The position numbers and the translations under genes are program-made. A stretch of DNA of 64,000 nt from Nigrospora sphaerica (taxonomy: Eukaryota > Ascomycota > Sordariomycetes > Amphisphaeriales > Apiosporaceae), in assembly GCA_018287875.1 (NCBI GenBank), contig JAGVVL010000015.1, forward strand, positions 744,001 through 808,000. The letters run 5' to 3'. How positions within the stretch are numbered: the first letter of the stretch is position 1; each line of letters opens with the position of its first letter. The notes under the pieces are model-generated. The model made no database searches, had not been told where the DNA came from, and saw only the letters and a list, made by a program, of their open reading frames with translations. Below, piece after piece: positions 11,294-22,470 of this stretch.

Positions 11294-14200
11294 ATGACCT
11301 CCTGGATGAACGAGGCCGCTGCTGTCCAGAACCACAATGGCAACAACGCCTTTTCGCACATGAACGACCCGAACAACCTTACCGGCGGATCTGCAAACAT
11401 GATGGATCCCGCCGCCTTCATGGGCAATCCGGCCCAATTCAATGCCGCCGCCGCCGCTGGTCAGTTCGCGAACCCACAGCAGATGGCCGCCGCCATGCAA
11501 AACGGCCAGATGCGCAACGCCTCACCCTCCTTTCAGAATCCCGTCTATCAAACCAACCCGGTCATCCCTTCCAAACGACCGAGACCGCGAGAGGACAGCA
11601 TCGGCGCGTCGCCGCGGCAGAACCCTGGCATGCTACCGACGTCGCGCGCCGACACGCCTCAACAATCGCCCTTCCCAGGCGGCTTCCAACCCAATGGCAT
11701 GCCCCAAGCACAACCGCCGCAGCAGCACGGCGTCGGACAGCCTTCTCAATATCCTCACTTGCAACCTAATGGGTCCGCCACCGCATCGCCATCGCCAGTG
11801 ATGGCCGGGAATCAGTTGCGGCCGGGGAGCGTTCCGCAACGCGTCAACACGGCGTCGCCGCATCCTTTCTCGCCCGCCTCGCAACAGTTTGGCCCACAAG
11901 CGTCGCCAGTTCCATCAGAGCACGGTGGAACCCCTCAGCCCAACCCCTACATGCAGAACCAAAACTTCCCGCCGGGCTTCAACCCCAACTACGCGGCCTC
12001 GCCATCTCCCGCAAGGACGCCATCGGGCCAGAATCCCATGGCGCCACAGATGATGCCGCAGCCGATGCAACAGCAGTTGGCCCAGATGGGCCAGATGGGC
12101 CAAATGCAGCAGATGCAACAGATGCAACAGATGCATCCCGGCCAGATGCATCCCAACCAGATGGCCCAGATGGCCCAGATGCAACAGCAAATGCAGCAAC
12201 AGATGCAGCAGCAGATGGCTGCTGGTCGTGGCGGAATGGACCCGGCGCAACAACAAAAGATGCTCTACCAGATGCGTCTCCAGCAAATGCAGCAGGGCAA
12301 CATGCAGATGGCCGCCCAGATGCAGCAAGCGCAGAACATAGGCCAAGGTCGCGGTATGATGCCTAACAAACAGCCCATGCCCATGGCCATGGCCAACGGT
12401 GGCCAGATGCCCGCGGGTGGAATGAACTCGCCACAGGCCCAGATGGCGCGTGGGACAAATCCGGAGACGTTTATGAAGAACCTCACGCAGTTCATGAATC
12501 TTCAGGGTCTCCCACTGGATCCCAACCCTGTCATCGAGGGGCGGCCTTTGCACTTGATGCAGCTTTTCATGATGGTCGGGAAATTTGGCTCTTATCGTAA
12601 TGTCATGGGACGCAACCTCTGGGCCCAAGTCGCCGGCGCCGTTGGCTTTCAACCGGCTCAAATCCCGTCTGCGCCCGCCATCATTAAAGCCATATACGAG
12701 AAGAATTTGCTCAGGTTCGAGGAGGCGTGGCGGAACAAGAAACAGCCAATGGCCACGCCATCCCCAATGCCCATGGGGGCCGGTCCAGGCACCCCCCAGA
12801 GGATGGGCTCTCAGGGCCAGATGCCGCCGGGCCACTCCCCAATGCAGCCGGGAATGCAGCCAGGCCCGCCACAGCCAATGCCGCCGGCGCAACAGACGCC
12901 GATGAAGACGCCCGCGATGCAACAGCAGAATATCAATGGCTTCTCGACCCCGCAGCAGAACCACATGCCCCAGCAGCCGCCGAGTGTTCCGCCTAGCCAC
13001 ATGAGGAACAGCCTGTCGAGGAGTGTCGAAACGCCGCCCGTGGGGGGCGACTTCCCCGTGCCGTCACCGGCAATGGGCAAACCCGGCAGCATGTCAATGC
13101 CAGCGCCGCATATGCCGACGGAACCGACTCCATCGCATGGTCAGACAATGACGCTGCCCTTTCCCGGACATTCCGCTTCTGACCCTGATGAGTATGTCGC
13201 GTGTTCTCGCGAGCTCAAGGACGATGGCTACGGCGGCATCGAGCCCAACAACTTCTGCACTCTCGCCGATCAGCTGGAACAGTGGAGACCGGACATACCA
13301 CCGCCCATGGAACTCGGCAACATTGATATCCAGGCCCTGACCAAGAGTCTGCAGTGTGGCATCCACGGGGAGGTTCGGCTGGCTTTGGACACGCTGGGTT
13401 CGATTACCCACCAAGCCCAGAATCTGCCTCCCCTCGTGCTGGACTTGCGATTTTGTGATGACCTGGTTGAGTCGCTCATTGACTGTGCCGAAGAACAAGT
13501 CGATGAGCTTGCCGAAGCGACCAAGCCGGTTTCCGACGAAATCGAGTTGCCGACATACGAAGAGGCATTGAGGACATGCCGCTATGAGCGGTTCCACTTG
13601 AAGAAGTTCGCCGTACTTGGCGAAGCCGACAGCGAGCTCGAGCATGCGGCCGATCGACTGATCGCCATCATGACGATCCTCCGCAACCTCTCGTTCATCG
13701 ATGGCAACACCCCCATCCTCGCCGACGAGGCCGTAGTGAAGTTTCTGTGTAGCGCTATAAGGTCGTTGGGCACGCTGGAGAACTTCCTCCGATCGCCGGC
13801 GAACACGTTGGATTTCATGAAGGACGCCATCGTCTTCTTGTCCAACGTTGCCGGCTCCGTGGAGCTACCCGGGAGGGATCACGCGCTCTGTCTCCTTCAA
13901 TTCCTCCTGTCGTTTGCGCCTAGCCCCGCGCCCGACGTGGCCAGTGGCAAAATCCTCTTTGCGCCTTTCGATCCGTCGCTCCACCCGTATCTGCCTCTCG
14001 CCGTGGACGCGCTGGCTAAGCTCCTAGCGCGGGACGAGCCCAATAGGACTCACTACAAAGCCATCTTTGCGGCCGATGCGTCGTCGTCGCCGGCCTGCGA
14101 GCTCCTGACACGCGCTTTCGGGCTCGCCATCTGCTCTATACCCGACCAGAACCGCGAAGGCCGGCCCGCCAGTCTGCCTTCAGTCGTCGAGGCTCGCAAG

Positions 14201-14620
14201 CCGACGCTTATGCAAGGCTTGCTGGCTGCCGATATCCTTGCTTCCCTTGCGCCGGGCCACGAGAGCGGCATTGCGCGCATGTGGCTCTCGTCGAGCGAAG
14301 GGTTTGCTCAAAACCTCTTCCGGCTGATACGGACGCTTTGCAGCCAGGCGGAGCCTCCACCGCCGCCGACCACGGGCCGTGGGGCCAACTCGAGGACGCA
14401 GCCGCGCGAAGATCAGGATGTCCTCCACATCATTAACTGGGGCGTGTCGGCGCTTAAGAGATTGGGTGAGAAGGCTCGCGACCCGCACAACCCGTCCAGC
14501 ATTCCGCCCAACGCCTTGCCGACCAAGGAGAGCTTGTTTGGCGCCCTTCACAGCCTCAAGAGTCCCAAGTGGACGGTGCTCCTTAACCAGTTGAGCGCGT
14601 ACGCGGGGCTGGAAGACTGA
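11294..14620 (+). CDS. SWI/SNF chromatin-remodelling subunit with ARID domain (Swi1/Sol1 type)
   Basis: Single-exon gene, 1108 aa. The ARID/BRIGHT domain spans about residues 388-479 (FMKNLTQFMNLQGLPLDPNP, RPLHLMQLFMMVGKFGSY, NLWAQVAGAVGF). The N-terminal 380 residues are low-complexity, rich in Asn, Gln, Met and Pro, with a Gln/Met tract at about 258-340. After a Pro/Met/Gln linker, residues from about 627 to the end form a folded region (DPDEYVACSRELKDDGYGG, then helical DTLGSI, LVLDLRFCDDLVESLIDC) shared with fungal Swi1/Sol1 proteins. The family subunit helps the nucleosome remodeller act at promoters in the nucleus. The start codon follows CCATCAGTC and is the first ATG of the frame with sensible composition. 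Confidence 0.9.
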   Translation: MTSWMNEAAAVQNHNGNNAFSHMNDPNNLTGGSANMMDPAAFMGNPAQFNAAAAAGQFANPQQMAAAMQNGQMRNASPSFQNPVYQTNPVIPSKRPRPREDSIGASPRQNPGMLPTSRADTPQQSPFPGGFQPNGMPQAQPPQQHGVGQPSQYPHLQPNGSATASPSPVMAGNQLRPGSVPQRVNTASPHPFSPASQQFGPQASPVPSEHGGTPQPNPYMQNQNFPPGFNPNYAASPSPARTPSGQNPMAPQMMPQPMQQQLAQMGQMGQMQQMQQMQQMHPGQMHPNQMAQMAQMQQQMQQQMQQQMAAGRGGMDPAQQQKMLYQMRLQQMQQGNMQMAAQMQQAQNIGQGRGMMPNKQPMPMAMANGGQMPAGGMNSPQAQMARGTNPETFMKNLTQFMNLQGLPLDPNPVIEGRPLHLMQLFMMVGKFGSYRNVMGRNLWAQVAGAVGFQPAQIPSAPAIIKAIYEKNLLRFEEAWRNKKQPMATPSPMPMGAGPGTPQRMGSQGQMPPGHSPMQPGMQPGPPQPMPPAQQTPMKTPAMQQQNINGFSTPQQNHMPQQPPSVPPSHMRNSLSRSVETPPVGGDFPVPSPAMGKPGSMSMPAPHMPTEPTPSHGQTMTLPFPGHSASDPDEYVACSRELKDDGYGGIEPNNFCTLADQLEQWRPDIPPPMELGNIDIQALTKSLQCGIHGEVRLALDTLGSITHQAQNLPPLVLDLRFCDDLVESLIDCAEEQVDELAEATKPVSDEIELPTYEEALRTCRYERFHLKKFAVLGEADSELEHAADRLIAIMTILRNLSFIDGNTPILADEAVVKFLCSAIRSLGTLENFLRSPANTLDFMKDAIVFLSNVAGSVELPGRDHALCLLQFLLSFAPSPAPDVASGKILFAPFDPSLHPYLPLAVDALAKLLARDEPNRTHYKAIFAADASSSPACELLTRAFGLAICSIPDQNREGRPASLPSVVEARKPTLMQGLLAADILASLAPGHESGIARMWLSSSEGFAQNLFRLIRTLCSQAEPPPPPTTGRGANSRTQPREDQDVLHIINWGVSALKRLGEKARDPHNPSSIPPNALPTKESLFGALHSLKSPKWTVLLNQLSAYAGLED

Positions 14621-17325
14621 AGGCTCGACGGGTCTGCCGGACGCGCGGGCAATGTGGAAGAGTGACAATACGACACCATGTATTATGGATTGCAAGCATC
14701 CGATGGGTGTTGCCAAATGTAGACTACGGCTGACGGGCTTACGGACAAGGGCATTGGGAGTGGAGTTGAAGCGCCTTGCTGGTGTGGTTAGAGAGGTGCC
14801 TACCTATTGGAATACTTGCGAGCATGGAGTACTGAGACCACTTTATTGAAGCTTCTTATTGTTTTCACACTGTATGGTATTTTGGCGGGGACGGGGGTGC
14901 GAGGGTCACTGACTGCACGAGGCGGCATGATAGAAGCGTTGCGACGGCGGTCTGAGGGTCTTGGCCGCCGTCCGTCTCTGCCGGTAGCCGATGTCACGAC
15001 TGACGACGAAGGGAACGGCGGCGCACGGTGCTCTTGAAGCTGGAGGGGAGGGGGAGTGGAACACGCCAAAAAGCGTGCCGGCTGTTCTCGGCATGACGGA
15101 AGTCTTACTGGGGCGGGTCAGGGATTATCCGGTGTTGGCTCGGAAAGAGAATGTAGTACAGGTTTTGGTGTTTGTGGTGTATAACCCGTCGTAGCCGAGG
15201 AAGGCGCCTCTCACGCAACTAACTACTCGAGCTGGCACTCTGGCCCTGCGGCTTCTCATGCCCATCAACCGGGAAAGTCGGCCCACCCTGCGGAGGGGCG
15301 GAGAGGAACAATCGATGTCTACATCGTCGGACGTCTGGGCGCATGAAACGCCGTATTGGCAGGGCGTGGGGGGTTGGGACCCACGGTCACGCCGGTATGG
15401 ACGCGTGAACGACTCTCGCGAGCTCCACAGGTTCGTGTTGGCTCTCCACGCAGGGCTCAAAGCCGAAGGCTGCTCGTTGGCCGCGGAATAACAAATGACA
15501 CGAACAAGCAACACGAAGCTGGCGAGAGAAGAGGAAAGGGGGGCCCCGGTCGCACGACGAGTGACGAGCGGAGCCTCGGGGTGGTTACAGTACCCGGGGC
15601 CAGAGGGAGACCACCCGGTAATGAGGGTAGCGTTCTGCCGGGTTAGGCCTGCCAAGTCTGTGACACGACAACGGGAAAAGGGACCGGACGACGATGGGAA
15701 GAGAAAAAGTGAGAGAGTGAGCGGGAAAGAGGGTGGAGAGGGAGAGGGGAGGGAGAGAAGAGTGGACAGAGAGGCAGGGTTTGGAAGCGGTTATTTGGTT
15801 TGTCTGATAGCAATGAATATTTTGACGTATTTGCCACGGGGTACTACCACCCAAGGTGGGCAGCTGGGGAGGAGAACAACGTTGCATCATGGTAAGATGA
15901 GGATGAAATACTTCCCCGGAGTCGTCCATCCCATCTGGTGACGGTGGCGATGGTGGTCGCCATTCATCTATATAGCGACGTATATCAGTGCGACCCTTTG
16001 ACGTCAAAACAAGTTCGCCTCAATCTTGGGCCATCCGTCCGTTTGGGACTCATTGACGGCGCCGGGTCATGTGCATGTGTGGTTCTGGGGGGAAGTGGTA
16101 AAAGGCGGAAACGCTGGCTCGAGCGTTTTGGTGCAGCATCCGCAGCCCGTGAGGCCTCTTTTTTTCCGGGTTCTTCGTCTTCGTGGTTGGATTCGTCTGG
16201 CAGGGTGGCACGTGTGCGGGCGACAGCGGCAAGAACGGGGGCCAGGGAGCCAAGGAAACGGCACGGTGTGTCCGTATGGGTGGGAAGCGTCGATCACGAA
16301 AGCCCAAGGCTATGGTAAGGGTATTATCCATCGTATGGAGGAGGCTCTCGTCGCAGCGGCGGCGACGGCACGCGCTGTCAGCCTATCGCTGGAGAGAGCA
16401 GAGAAGGCCGATTCTGCCTCGCGGGATGGAGCATTTTCTCTGGGCCCTCGACCCCCCGGTCGAAACAAGAAGGGTGGAGAGGCGGACGATTGGGAGAGGG
16501 AGATTCCAACACACGCTGGATGGAACGGCATGGGCCCAACAAGAGCCGCACCCGCTGAGATTCCAGGGTCCCCCTGATCGTCAGGGGGGGGCCAATGTGC
16601 TACAGAGTGCACAGCAGAAGAGCAAGGGTTTTGATAGGTGTAGCTGATCCCTCCCAACGCCATGCGGCCCACGACGGGTCACGGGCGTGAAGGACAGGGC
16701 TCCGAAACATGGACTGCGCCGGATGCGCCTCCTCCCTGCTGGGTCACGACGTCACCTACACAAGACACAAACACTCACTCTCTCTCTCTGCCGTTGCCGG
16801 CGCCGGACGCCTCGGCCAGCAAAGCCCGGCTGCTGCTATTGGCCCTGCTGCTCTATCGGGAACGAGCCCACCCAACGGGGCCCAAAATAGGACACTCCCA
16901 GGGCCCCCCTCGCCTGGTTGGCGGCCAGTCTCCCACGACCCACGAACAGGCCTCCCAATGCATGGGTCACGGCTTGCCGTCTCCCAAGCCTGGGGGAACC
17001 GACAGATGGGATGACGGCTGGCCCGGGAATGGGGGTTCGCTTGCGAGGTTGTGGGCTCGGCGTGACTTGGGACCGGGGTGCCTGAAGATATATCCGGACT
17101 ATCCATTCCCGCATCACGCTCTCCCTCTCCTCCTTCCCCTACGTTTCTGGTAAACTGGGACTTCTTTTTTTTGTTCTTTCTCCTCGGCCCATTGGATGAG
17201 AGCGAACTGACCACAGTCTTTCACTTCTCCCTGTGCGCACTTGGCCCTCCGTTTCGCTTCTCTATAAACCCTTTTCTCCCCCGCGCGGCGTTTGACTACG
17301 CCACATTACACCTTTTATTTACACA
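14621..17325. other. Intergenic region
   Basis: 2.7 kb between two plus-strand genes. Purine-rich (GA) runs occur at about 15660-15780 and CT-rich DNA directly upstream of the next gene (17100-17320). No supported gene, RNA or repeat was seen. Confidence 0.55.
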
Positions 17326-17652
17326 ATGGCTGGCCTGTTGGACGGAGTGGGTAATGCTGTCGGCAACCTGTTGGGGAACAACAATAACAACAACGACATC
17401 GGCAGCGGTGCTGGCACCACTGCCTCGGCCACCACCACCGGTTCCCCGGCGAAAACCACAGCATCCGCGGACGCGCCGGCCTCGACCCAGACGGCCGGCG
17501 ACGCTCCCACCACCACTCCGGCTTCTACTCCATCCAAGCCCGCCAAAACATCGGGCACGAAGCTGCCCGATTTCACTGGGGCCCCGGCACCCGTGTTGAA
17601 CCCGGGGAACCCTGGCGGCGACGACAGTAACAATGGGGACGGCAACAAGGGC

Positions 17653-17685
<33 letters not shown>

Positions 17686-18480
17686 AACAACGACAAGGGC
17701 AATAAGAACGGAGACAAGGGTGGCAACAGCAACGACGACAAGAACGGGGACGAGAAGCCGCCCAAACCCTCAGCCACGCAAACAGCCAAGCCTACCGATG
17801 CCCCGACGGCCCAACCCCCGGCCACCAAGGCACCCCTACCCAGTGTCGCGCCTCCGGCCGACACGGCTCCGGTTGACACGGCTCCGGCCAACACACTTCC
17901 GACCAACACACCTCCGGCCAACACACCTCCTGCTAACACGCCTCCGGCGAATACGCCCGCGCCGCCTCCGCCTCCCAGCACCCTGGTGACGAGTGTGCTG
18001 CCGACGACGCCCGCAGATCCCATCAGCAGCCTGATCAACACGCCGCTGCCGGCCCCGCCGCCGGCGCCTCCGACGAACACGGCGGCGCCGGTGTCATCGC
18101 CCATCGACTCGGCGGCGTCGGCGGCGACGACGGTGCCGACCAAGGGCATCGCCGAGGCGCAGACGTCGGGGGGCGGGCTCGGCAGCGGCCCCAGCGGCGG
18201 CGGGTTGCCCATGGGGACGGTGATCGGGGCGTCGGTGGGCGGCGGGGTCGGGGCGCTGGCGCTCATGGCGGCGTCGATCCTGCTGTGCCGGAGGTACTGG
18301 CGGCGGAGGCGCGAGGCCAACGACGCGGCGCTGCAGAAGCTCGACTCGCTCTACGAGCAGGGCAAGCCCACCGGCTTCGAGCCCGAGAAGGAGCGCTGGC
18401 AGCGCGGCCTCGAACAGTACCACGACGCCACCCTCGCCGCCAAGGCCCCCGGCGCCGGCGCCTCGACCTACCGCGCCTAA
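17326..18480 (+). CDS. Ser/Thr/Pro/Asn-rich single-pass membrane protein
   Basis: 384 aa, no introns. Residues 1 to about 295 are disordered: Asn tracts (residues 18-23 and about 110-122), Thr/Ala/Pro-rich blocks, and seven tandem 5-residue repeats of the PPANT type encoded by 17851-17955. A hydrophobic helix follows at about residues 298-320 (GTVIGASVGGGVGALALMAA), then a basic stop-transfer CRRYWRRRRE and a cytosolic tail of about 60 residues ending GASTYRA. Layout (mucin-like ectodomain, one TM, short tail) resembles fungal wall-stress sensors of the Mid2/Wsc kind, but no WSC Cys module and no cleavable signal peptide are present at this start (MAGLLDGVGNAVGNLL). I do not recognise a named family; function is unknown. 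Confidence 0.75.
17851..17955 (+). repeat. Seven tandem 15-bp coding repeats (PPANT type)
   Basis: Seven in-frame 15-bp units encode PPADT, APVDT, APANT, LPTNT, PPANT, PPANT and PPANT in the disordered ectodomain of the membrane protein. Three consecutive units encode identical peptides with different synonymous codons. Confidence 0.9.
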
Positions 18481-20577
18481 TTGGCAGCGCGTACGGCCTC
18501 CCTCGCCGCCCCCCCCCCCCCCCCCCCCGACCTCCCCCGGGCCTCTCGGGGAGGGGGCGGGAAAGAAAGCAAGAGGGGTGGGAGGGAAGAGGAAAAGGGG
18601 GGGAAGAGGAGGAGAAAAGAATCAGGAGAACCTCCTCCCTTCCCTCCTCGCCGTCGGTGGGCTTCTACTGCCGCCGTTTGCAGGCTTCGTACCTACTCGA
18701 GCCAACCAAACAAAACTATACTTATTTTTCCTACCTCTCTCTCGCACAACTGCTCTACCTCCCTAATTAACCCATCTCTACTCTTACTATATACCCACGA
18801 GATCAACTTCAATGTGTAAAATTACTATATACAACCGTGATAGCACACAGGCCACGAGGAACTCATACCCGTGATGTGCAAAAGAATACAATACATATCG
18901 AGAGCAGCATCGCGGCGCGCAGCGAAGAGAGAAATAGTGAACACCTTGTCACTCCATGGAGGAGAATGCGCGCTCAACGAGACTCGCCGGACAACCGAAA
19001 CTTTCCATTTTCTCGTGGCCTCGTTTGTAACCTCGCCCGCACCACTTAATAACCCACCGCCTGTCCCTGGCTGTTCGTGCGTCGGTAGCGACGCGACGTG
19101 CCCATGGTCCCCAGTCCCATCACCAAAACGGATTTTCCCAAGCGAACAAGAGGGCCTCTACTCTTCGCACGCACAAAGGGAGCAAAGCAGACCCGTAGCT
19201 GTACCCACCCCCAACCCGGGTACGAAGCCAAAAGGGCCCAACGTGGCCCGGGCCTCGTCCCTTCGTCGTGTGCCGTGCCCGCGCGCCGTCGTCCGACCAC
19301 GGACCGGACTGGCCCAAGCCCGGGGTCGATCAAACCTCTCTGCAGTGTTTTCTCGCACAGGCGGGCTGGGGTGACGGGGGGGGTGAGAAAGGCTTAATCG
19401 CCCTTCATGCCGGGCCGCCTGAGGCGGTCGGCCGGGGGGAGGGCGAGGGTCGCGTCGAGGGTCTGGGGGCCGCGGGGAGGGGGGGGAGGGCAAAGATGCG
19501 ACCCCCCCGTGCGTTCCCGCGTCCTTGGCACGCCGCGCTTTGGTCTCCCTCTTTCTGTCCCTCTCCGGCTCTCGCCCTCGCCTTCACGTTCGCTAAGGAA
19601 GCTAGTTCATCCCGGTCAAGTACCGGGCATTGACGCGCCGTCTCGCGACCCTATCGCATCCGGCCAAACCCGCCGGCATGGACGGGGCAGACGCTGTCGC
19701 CCGCGTGCAAAAGCCCGCGCCGGGGATTTTCGCCGGGGACGGTGGTCGGCGGAGGAAAAGAAAAGAGAAGAAAAGCAGGAAAAGGAATAAGAAACAAAGG
19801 AAAAACCAGGAGACGTCTCGTTCCGCGCAAGCCTCACCCGATTACGGTCAAGTGTCCCGACCACGAATTCCCCGAAAAGGAAATACCAGGGGGGGCGTTT
19901 TGTTTCGGCCCGTGCTTCTTCGTCTTCCTCTCTGCCCAAACCTGAACGAAGCGGCGCACACGCTTTTACAGATGCGCGCCGACGCATGCAGCAAGCCGTC
20001 GAATGTTTCTTTCCCCGTTTCCCAAAGAAAACCAGTCCATCCTGGCACGGGAGGGAGCTTTACGAGGTGTGTGGGGCTCCTTGGTGTTTCATCCCCCTGG
20101 CCGTCTCTGGCTGTTTACACAGTACCTTCCCACTCTTTCCTCTCCTTGCGAACGGGCCAACGGCCACCACGCATTGCGTCCTACTGTGCAATTATGCATG
20201 AAAACCCGGGGGGGGGGGCCTTGGCTTGCGCTGCCGTGGCGTGAGGGCGGCCAAAAGTCAGACGACGGCCCATGTGTGTTTTTTTATGCATGTATCTGCG
20301 TGTCTGTGTAGATGGAATCGACATGTGTGTGCACGCCGTCTTTTGCGCGAGCGTAATCGGGCGGTGGGCCGTACACCCCCCAATGCATCGATGGAGGATC
20401 AAACAAGACACAATGGCAGGCTTCGGTCCGGTAATTGGCCGCTCGTCCCGTCCGTCGTCTATGGCAGGTCACAAGAAGTATCCGATTTGGTTGCTCTCGC
20501 GCCGTGTTCACCCACATGACTTGTTCATTCTCGTCTTTATCATTTCCACACGTGCACATCATGACATGGCCGCTCCT
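18481..20577. other. Intergenic region between convergent genes
   Basis: 2.1 kb between the 3' ends of the membrane-protein gene and GluRS. A run of about 20 C residues lies at 18509-18528, directly after the stop codon. No supported gene or RNA was seen. Confidence 0.55.
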
Positions 20578-22470
20578 CTATTTGCCCTTGCCCGTGGGGA
20601 TGGCGAACAGAACGACGGTGCCCTTCTTCTCGCCCTCGTCGACGCCCGCGTCCACTCTGTAGTAGCCACGACGCTCAAGCTGGATGATGTCGTCCTTCTT
20701 CAGGTCCCGGACGCCCTCGTCGCACCACGCCTCCTCCATCTTGGCCGTCTCGGGGTTCAGGAACTTCTCCAGGTCGTCTTCCTCCTCGAGCTTGTCCTTG
20801 GTGATGAGGTAGTCGAACTCCCACAGCTCCGCCTTGACGAGCTCGGTGCCTTGCGTCGACAGCCACGTGACCTTCTTGTCCGTTGACCGGACGTCGCCCT
20901 TCAGGTTCAGCTCGATCGTAATCTGGTCGATGGGGTCCTGGGCCGGAATCGCCCGCACGATACCGTTGCCCCACTGCATCAACGTGATCTCCTCGTCATT
21001 CTTGAACAGCTTGGCATCCGCCTGGTCCATAATCAGCTCCTTGCTGAAGGCCATCTTCTTGGTGCCGATGGCGGGGTTCTTGGGGTGCTTGGGCTTGTCC
21101 GAGGTAAAAGGCTCGGCCGGGGCCTCGTCGCCCATGATGACCACCTTGACGGCGTCCTTGACCGTCACGGCCGTGTGCCGGGGCGCAACAGGGTCGATTT
21201 CCTTCTTGTTCGCGGCCCAGAAGCTGGTCCAGTCCATGACGACCACGTTTCGCGACGGGCCCTGCTTGAGGATGAAGTCGCGCAGGGCCGGGATGGTCAT
21301 GCCGCGGCGACGGATGCCGCGGATCGTGGGCATGCGGGGGTCGTCCCAGCCCCAGACCCGGCCCGTGTCCACCAGCTTGGCCAGCTTGCGCTTGGAGAGG
21401 AAGGTGCGGATGAAGTTCATGCGGGCAAAGTCCCACATGTAAACCTTGCGCAGCTTGAGCGTCTCGAGGAACCACTCGAACTGGGGGTTGCGGTCCGTGT
21501 ACTCGGTCGATCGCAGCGCGTGCGTGACGCCCTCGAGGCTGTCGACGACGGGGCAGGCCAGGTCGTACGTCGGGTACATGTTCCACTTGCGGCCGGTGCG
21601 GTGGTGGGCGTCCTTGTTGTTGCAGCGGTAGATGACGGGGTCGCGCATGGCCTTGTTGGGGTTGTCGACCGAGATCTTGGCGCGGATGCAGTTCTTCAGG
21701 CCCTCCTCGGTGGCGTTCTTCATGGCCTCGAAGATGGCCAGGTTCTCCTCGACGGTGCGCTCGCGGCGCTTCGAGGCAATGCCCTTGCCGCGCTCCTCGC
21801 GCATCGTGTCGACGTCGGTGTCGTCGGCGTAGGCGTGGCCCTCCTTGATCAGCTTGAGGCACGTGTCGTAGAGGTGGTCGAAGTAGTCCGAGGTGTAGGA
21901 GAAGAAGTCGGGCTTGATGCCCATCAGGGCCAGATCCTCAATGATGGCATCCTGGTACTCCTCCTTCTCCTTGCTGGGGTTGGTGTCGTCCAGGCGCAGA
22001 CGCAGCTTGCCGTCGTAGGCCTGGTGGGCAAAGTAGTCGCTGAGCAGGGCCGCCTTGGCGTGTCCGATATGCAGGTAGCCCGAGGGCTCGGGCAGGAAGC
22101 GCGTGACGACGCCCTTCTCCGTGTCCTGCAGGGCCAGCGCGTAGCTGGCACCGGCCTTGCTGGCGGCGGCAACCTTGGCCTTGCGGGCGTTGTCGGCGGC
22201 CTTGACCTCTTCCTGGATCTCGGGGTGGACCTGCTCGATGAAGCTGAACCAGCGGGCCAGGTTGACGAAGCTGCCCTTCTTGACAAAGGACACGGCGGCG
22301 CGGTTGGTCTTGATGGCCAGCCAGATCTTGGTGTCGAGCTCGCTCAGCTGGTAGCCGACGAGGTAGGTTCGCAGCACCAGGTGCTTGTCGAGACGGAGGA
22401 GATGGGGCTCGGCGGACTTGAAGTCCCCGCCCAGGGAGGTAGACACGGCTACGAGCTCGTCGGCCTTCAT
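20578..22470 (-). CDS. Glutamyl-tRNA synthetase, cytosolic
   Basis: Single-exon gene, 630 aa, from the ATG at 22470; the frame is open further upstream but that part lacks homology. It charges tRNA-Glu with glutamate in the cytosol. The N-terminal 110 residues form the GST-like domain used by eukaryotic GluRS for complex formation (in yeast, with Arc1). The class I catalytic core begins at RFLPEPSGYLHIGHAKAAL with the HIGH motif at 134-137. The KMSKS equivalent is SKRKL at 359-363 (eukaryotic/archaeal type). LRLRLDDTNP and GWDDPRMPTIRGIRRRGM are GluRS/GlnRS signatures. The C-terminal beta-barrel anticodon-binding domain ends in a Lys/Gly tail. The gene is divergent from uL1m with 444 bp between start codons. 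Confidence 0.95.
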   Translation of the reverse strand: MKADELVAVSTSLGGDFKSAEPHLLRLDKHLVLRTYLVGYQLSELDTKIWLAIKTNRAAVSFVKKGSFVNLARWFSFIEQVHPEIQEEVKAADNARKAKVAAASKAGASYALALQDTEKGVVTRFLPEPSGYLHIGHAKAALLSDYFAHQAYDGKLRLRLDDTNPSKEKEEYQDAIIEDLALMGIKPDFFSYTSDYFDHLYDTCLKLIKEGHAYADDTDVDTMREERGKGIASKRRERTVEENLAIFEAMKNATEEGLKNCIRAKISVDNPNKAMRDPVIYRCNNKDAHHRTGRKWNMYPTYDLACPVVDSLEGVTHALRSTEYTDRNPQFEWFLETLKLRKVYMWDFARMNFIRTFLSKRKLAKLVDTGRVWGWDDPRMPTIRGIRRRGMTIPALRDFILKQGPSRNVVVMDWTSFWAANKKEIDPVAPRHTAVTVKDAVKVVIMGDEAPAEPFTSDKPKHPKNPAIGTKKMAFSKELIMDQADAKLFKNDEEITLMQWGNGIVRAIPAQDPIDQITIELNLKGDVRSTDKKVTWLSTQGTELVKAELWEFDYLITKDKLEEEDDLEKFLNPETAKMEEAWCDEGVRDLKKDDIIQLERRGYYRVDAGVDEGEKKGTVVLFAIPTGKGK

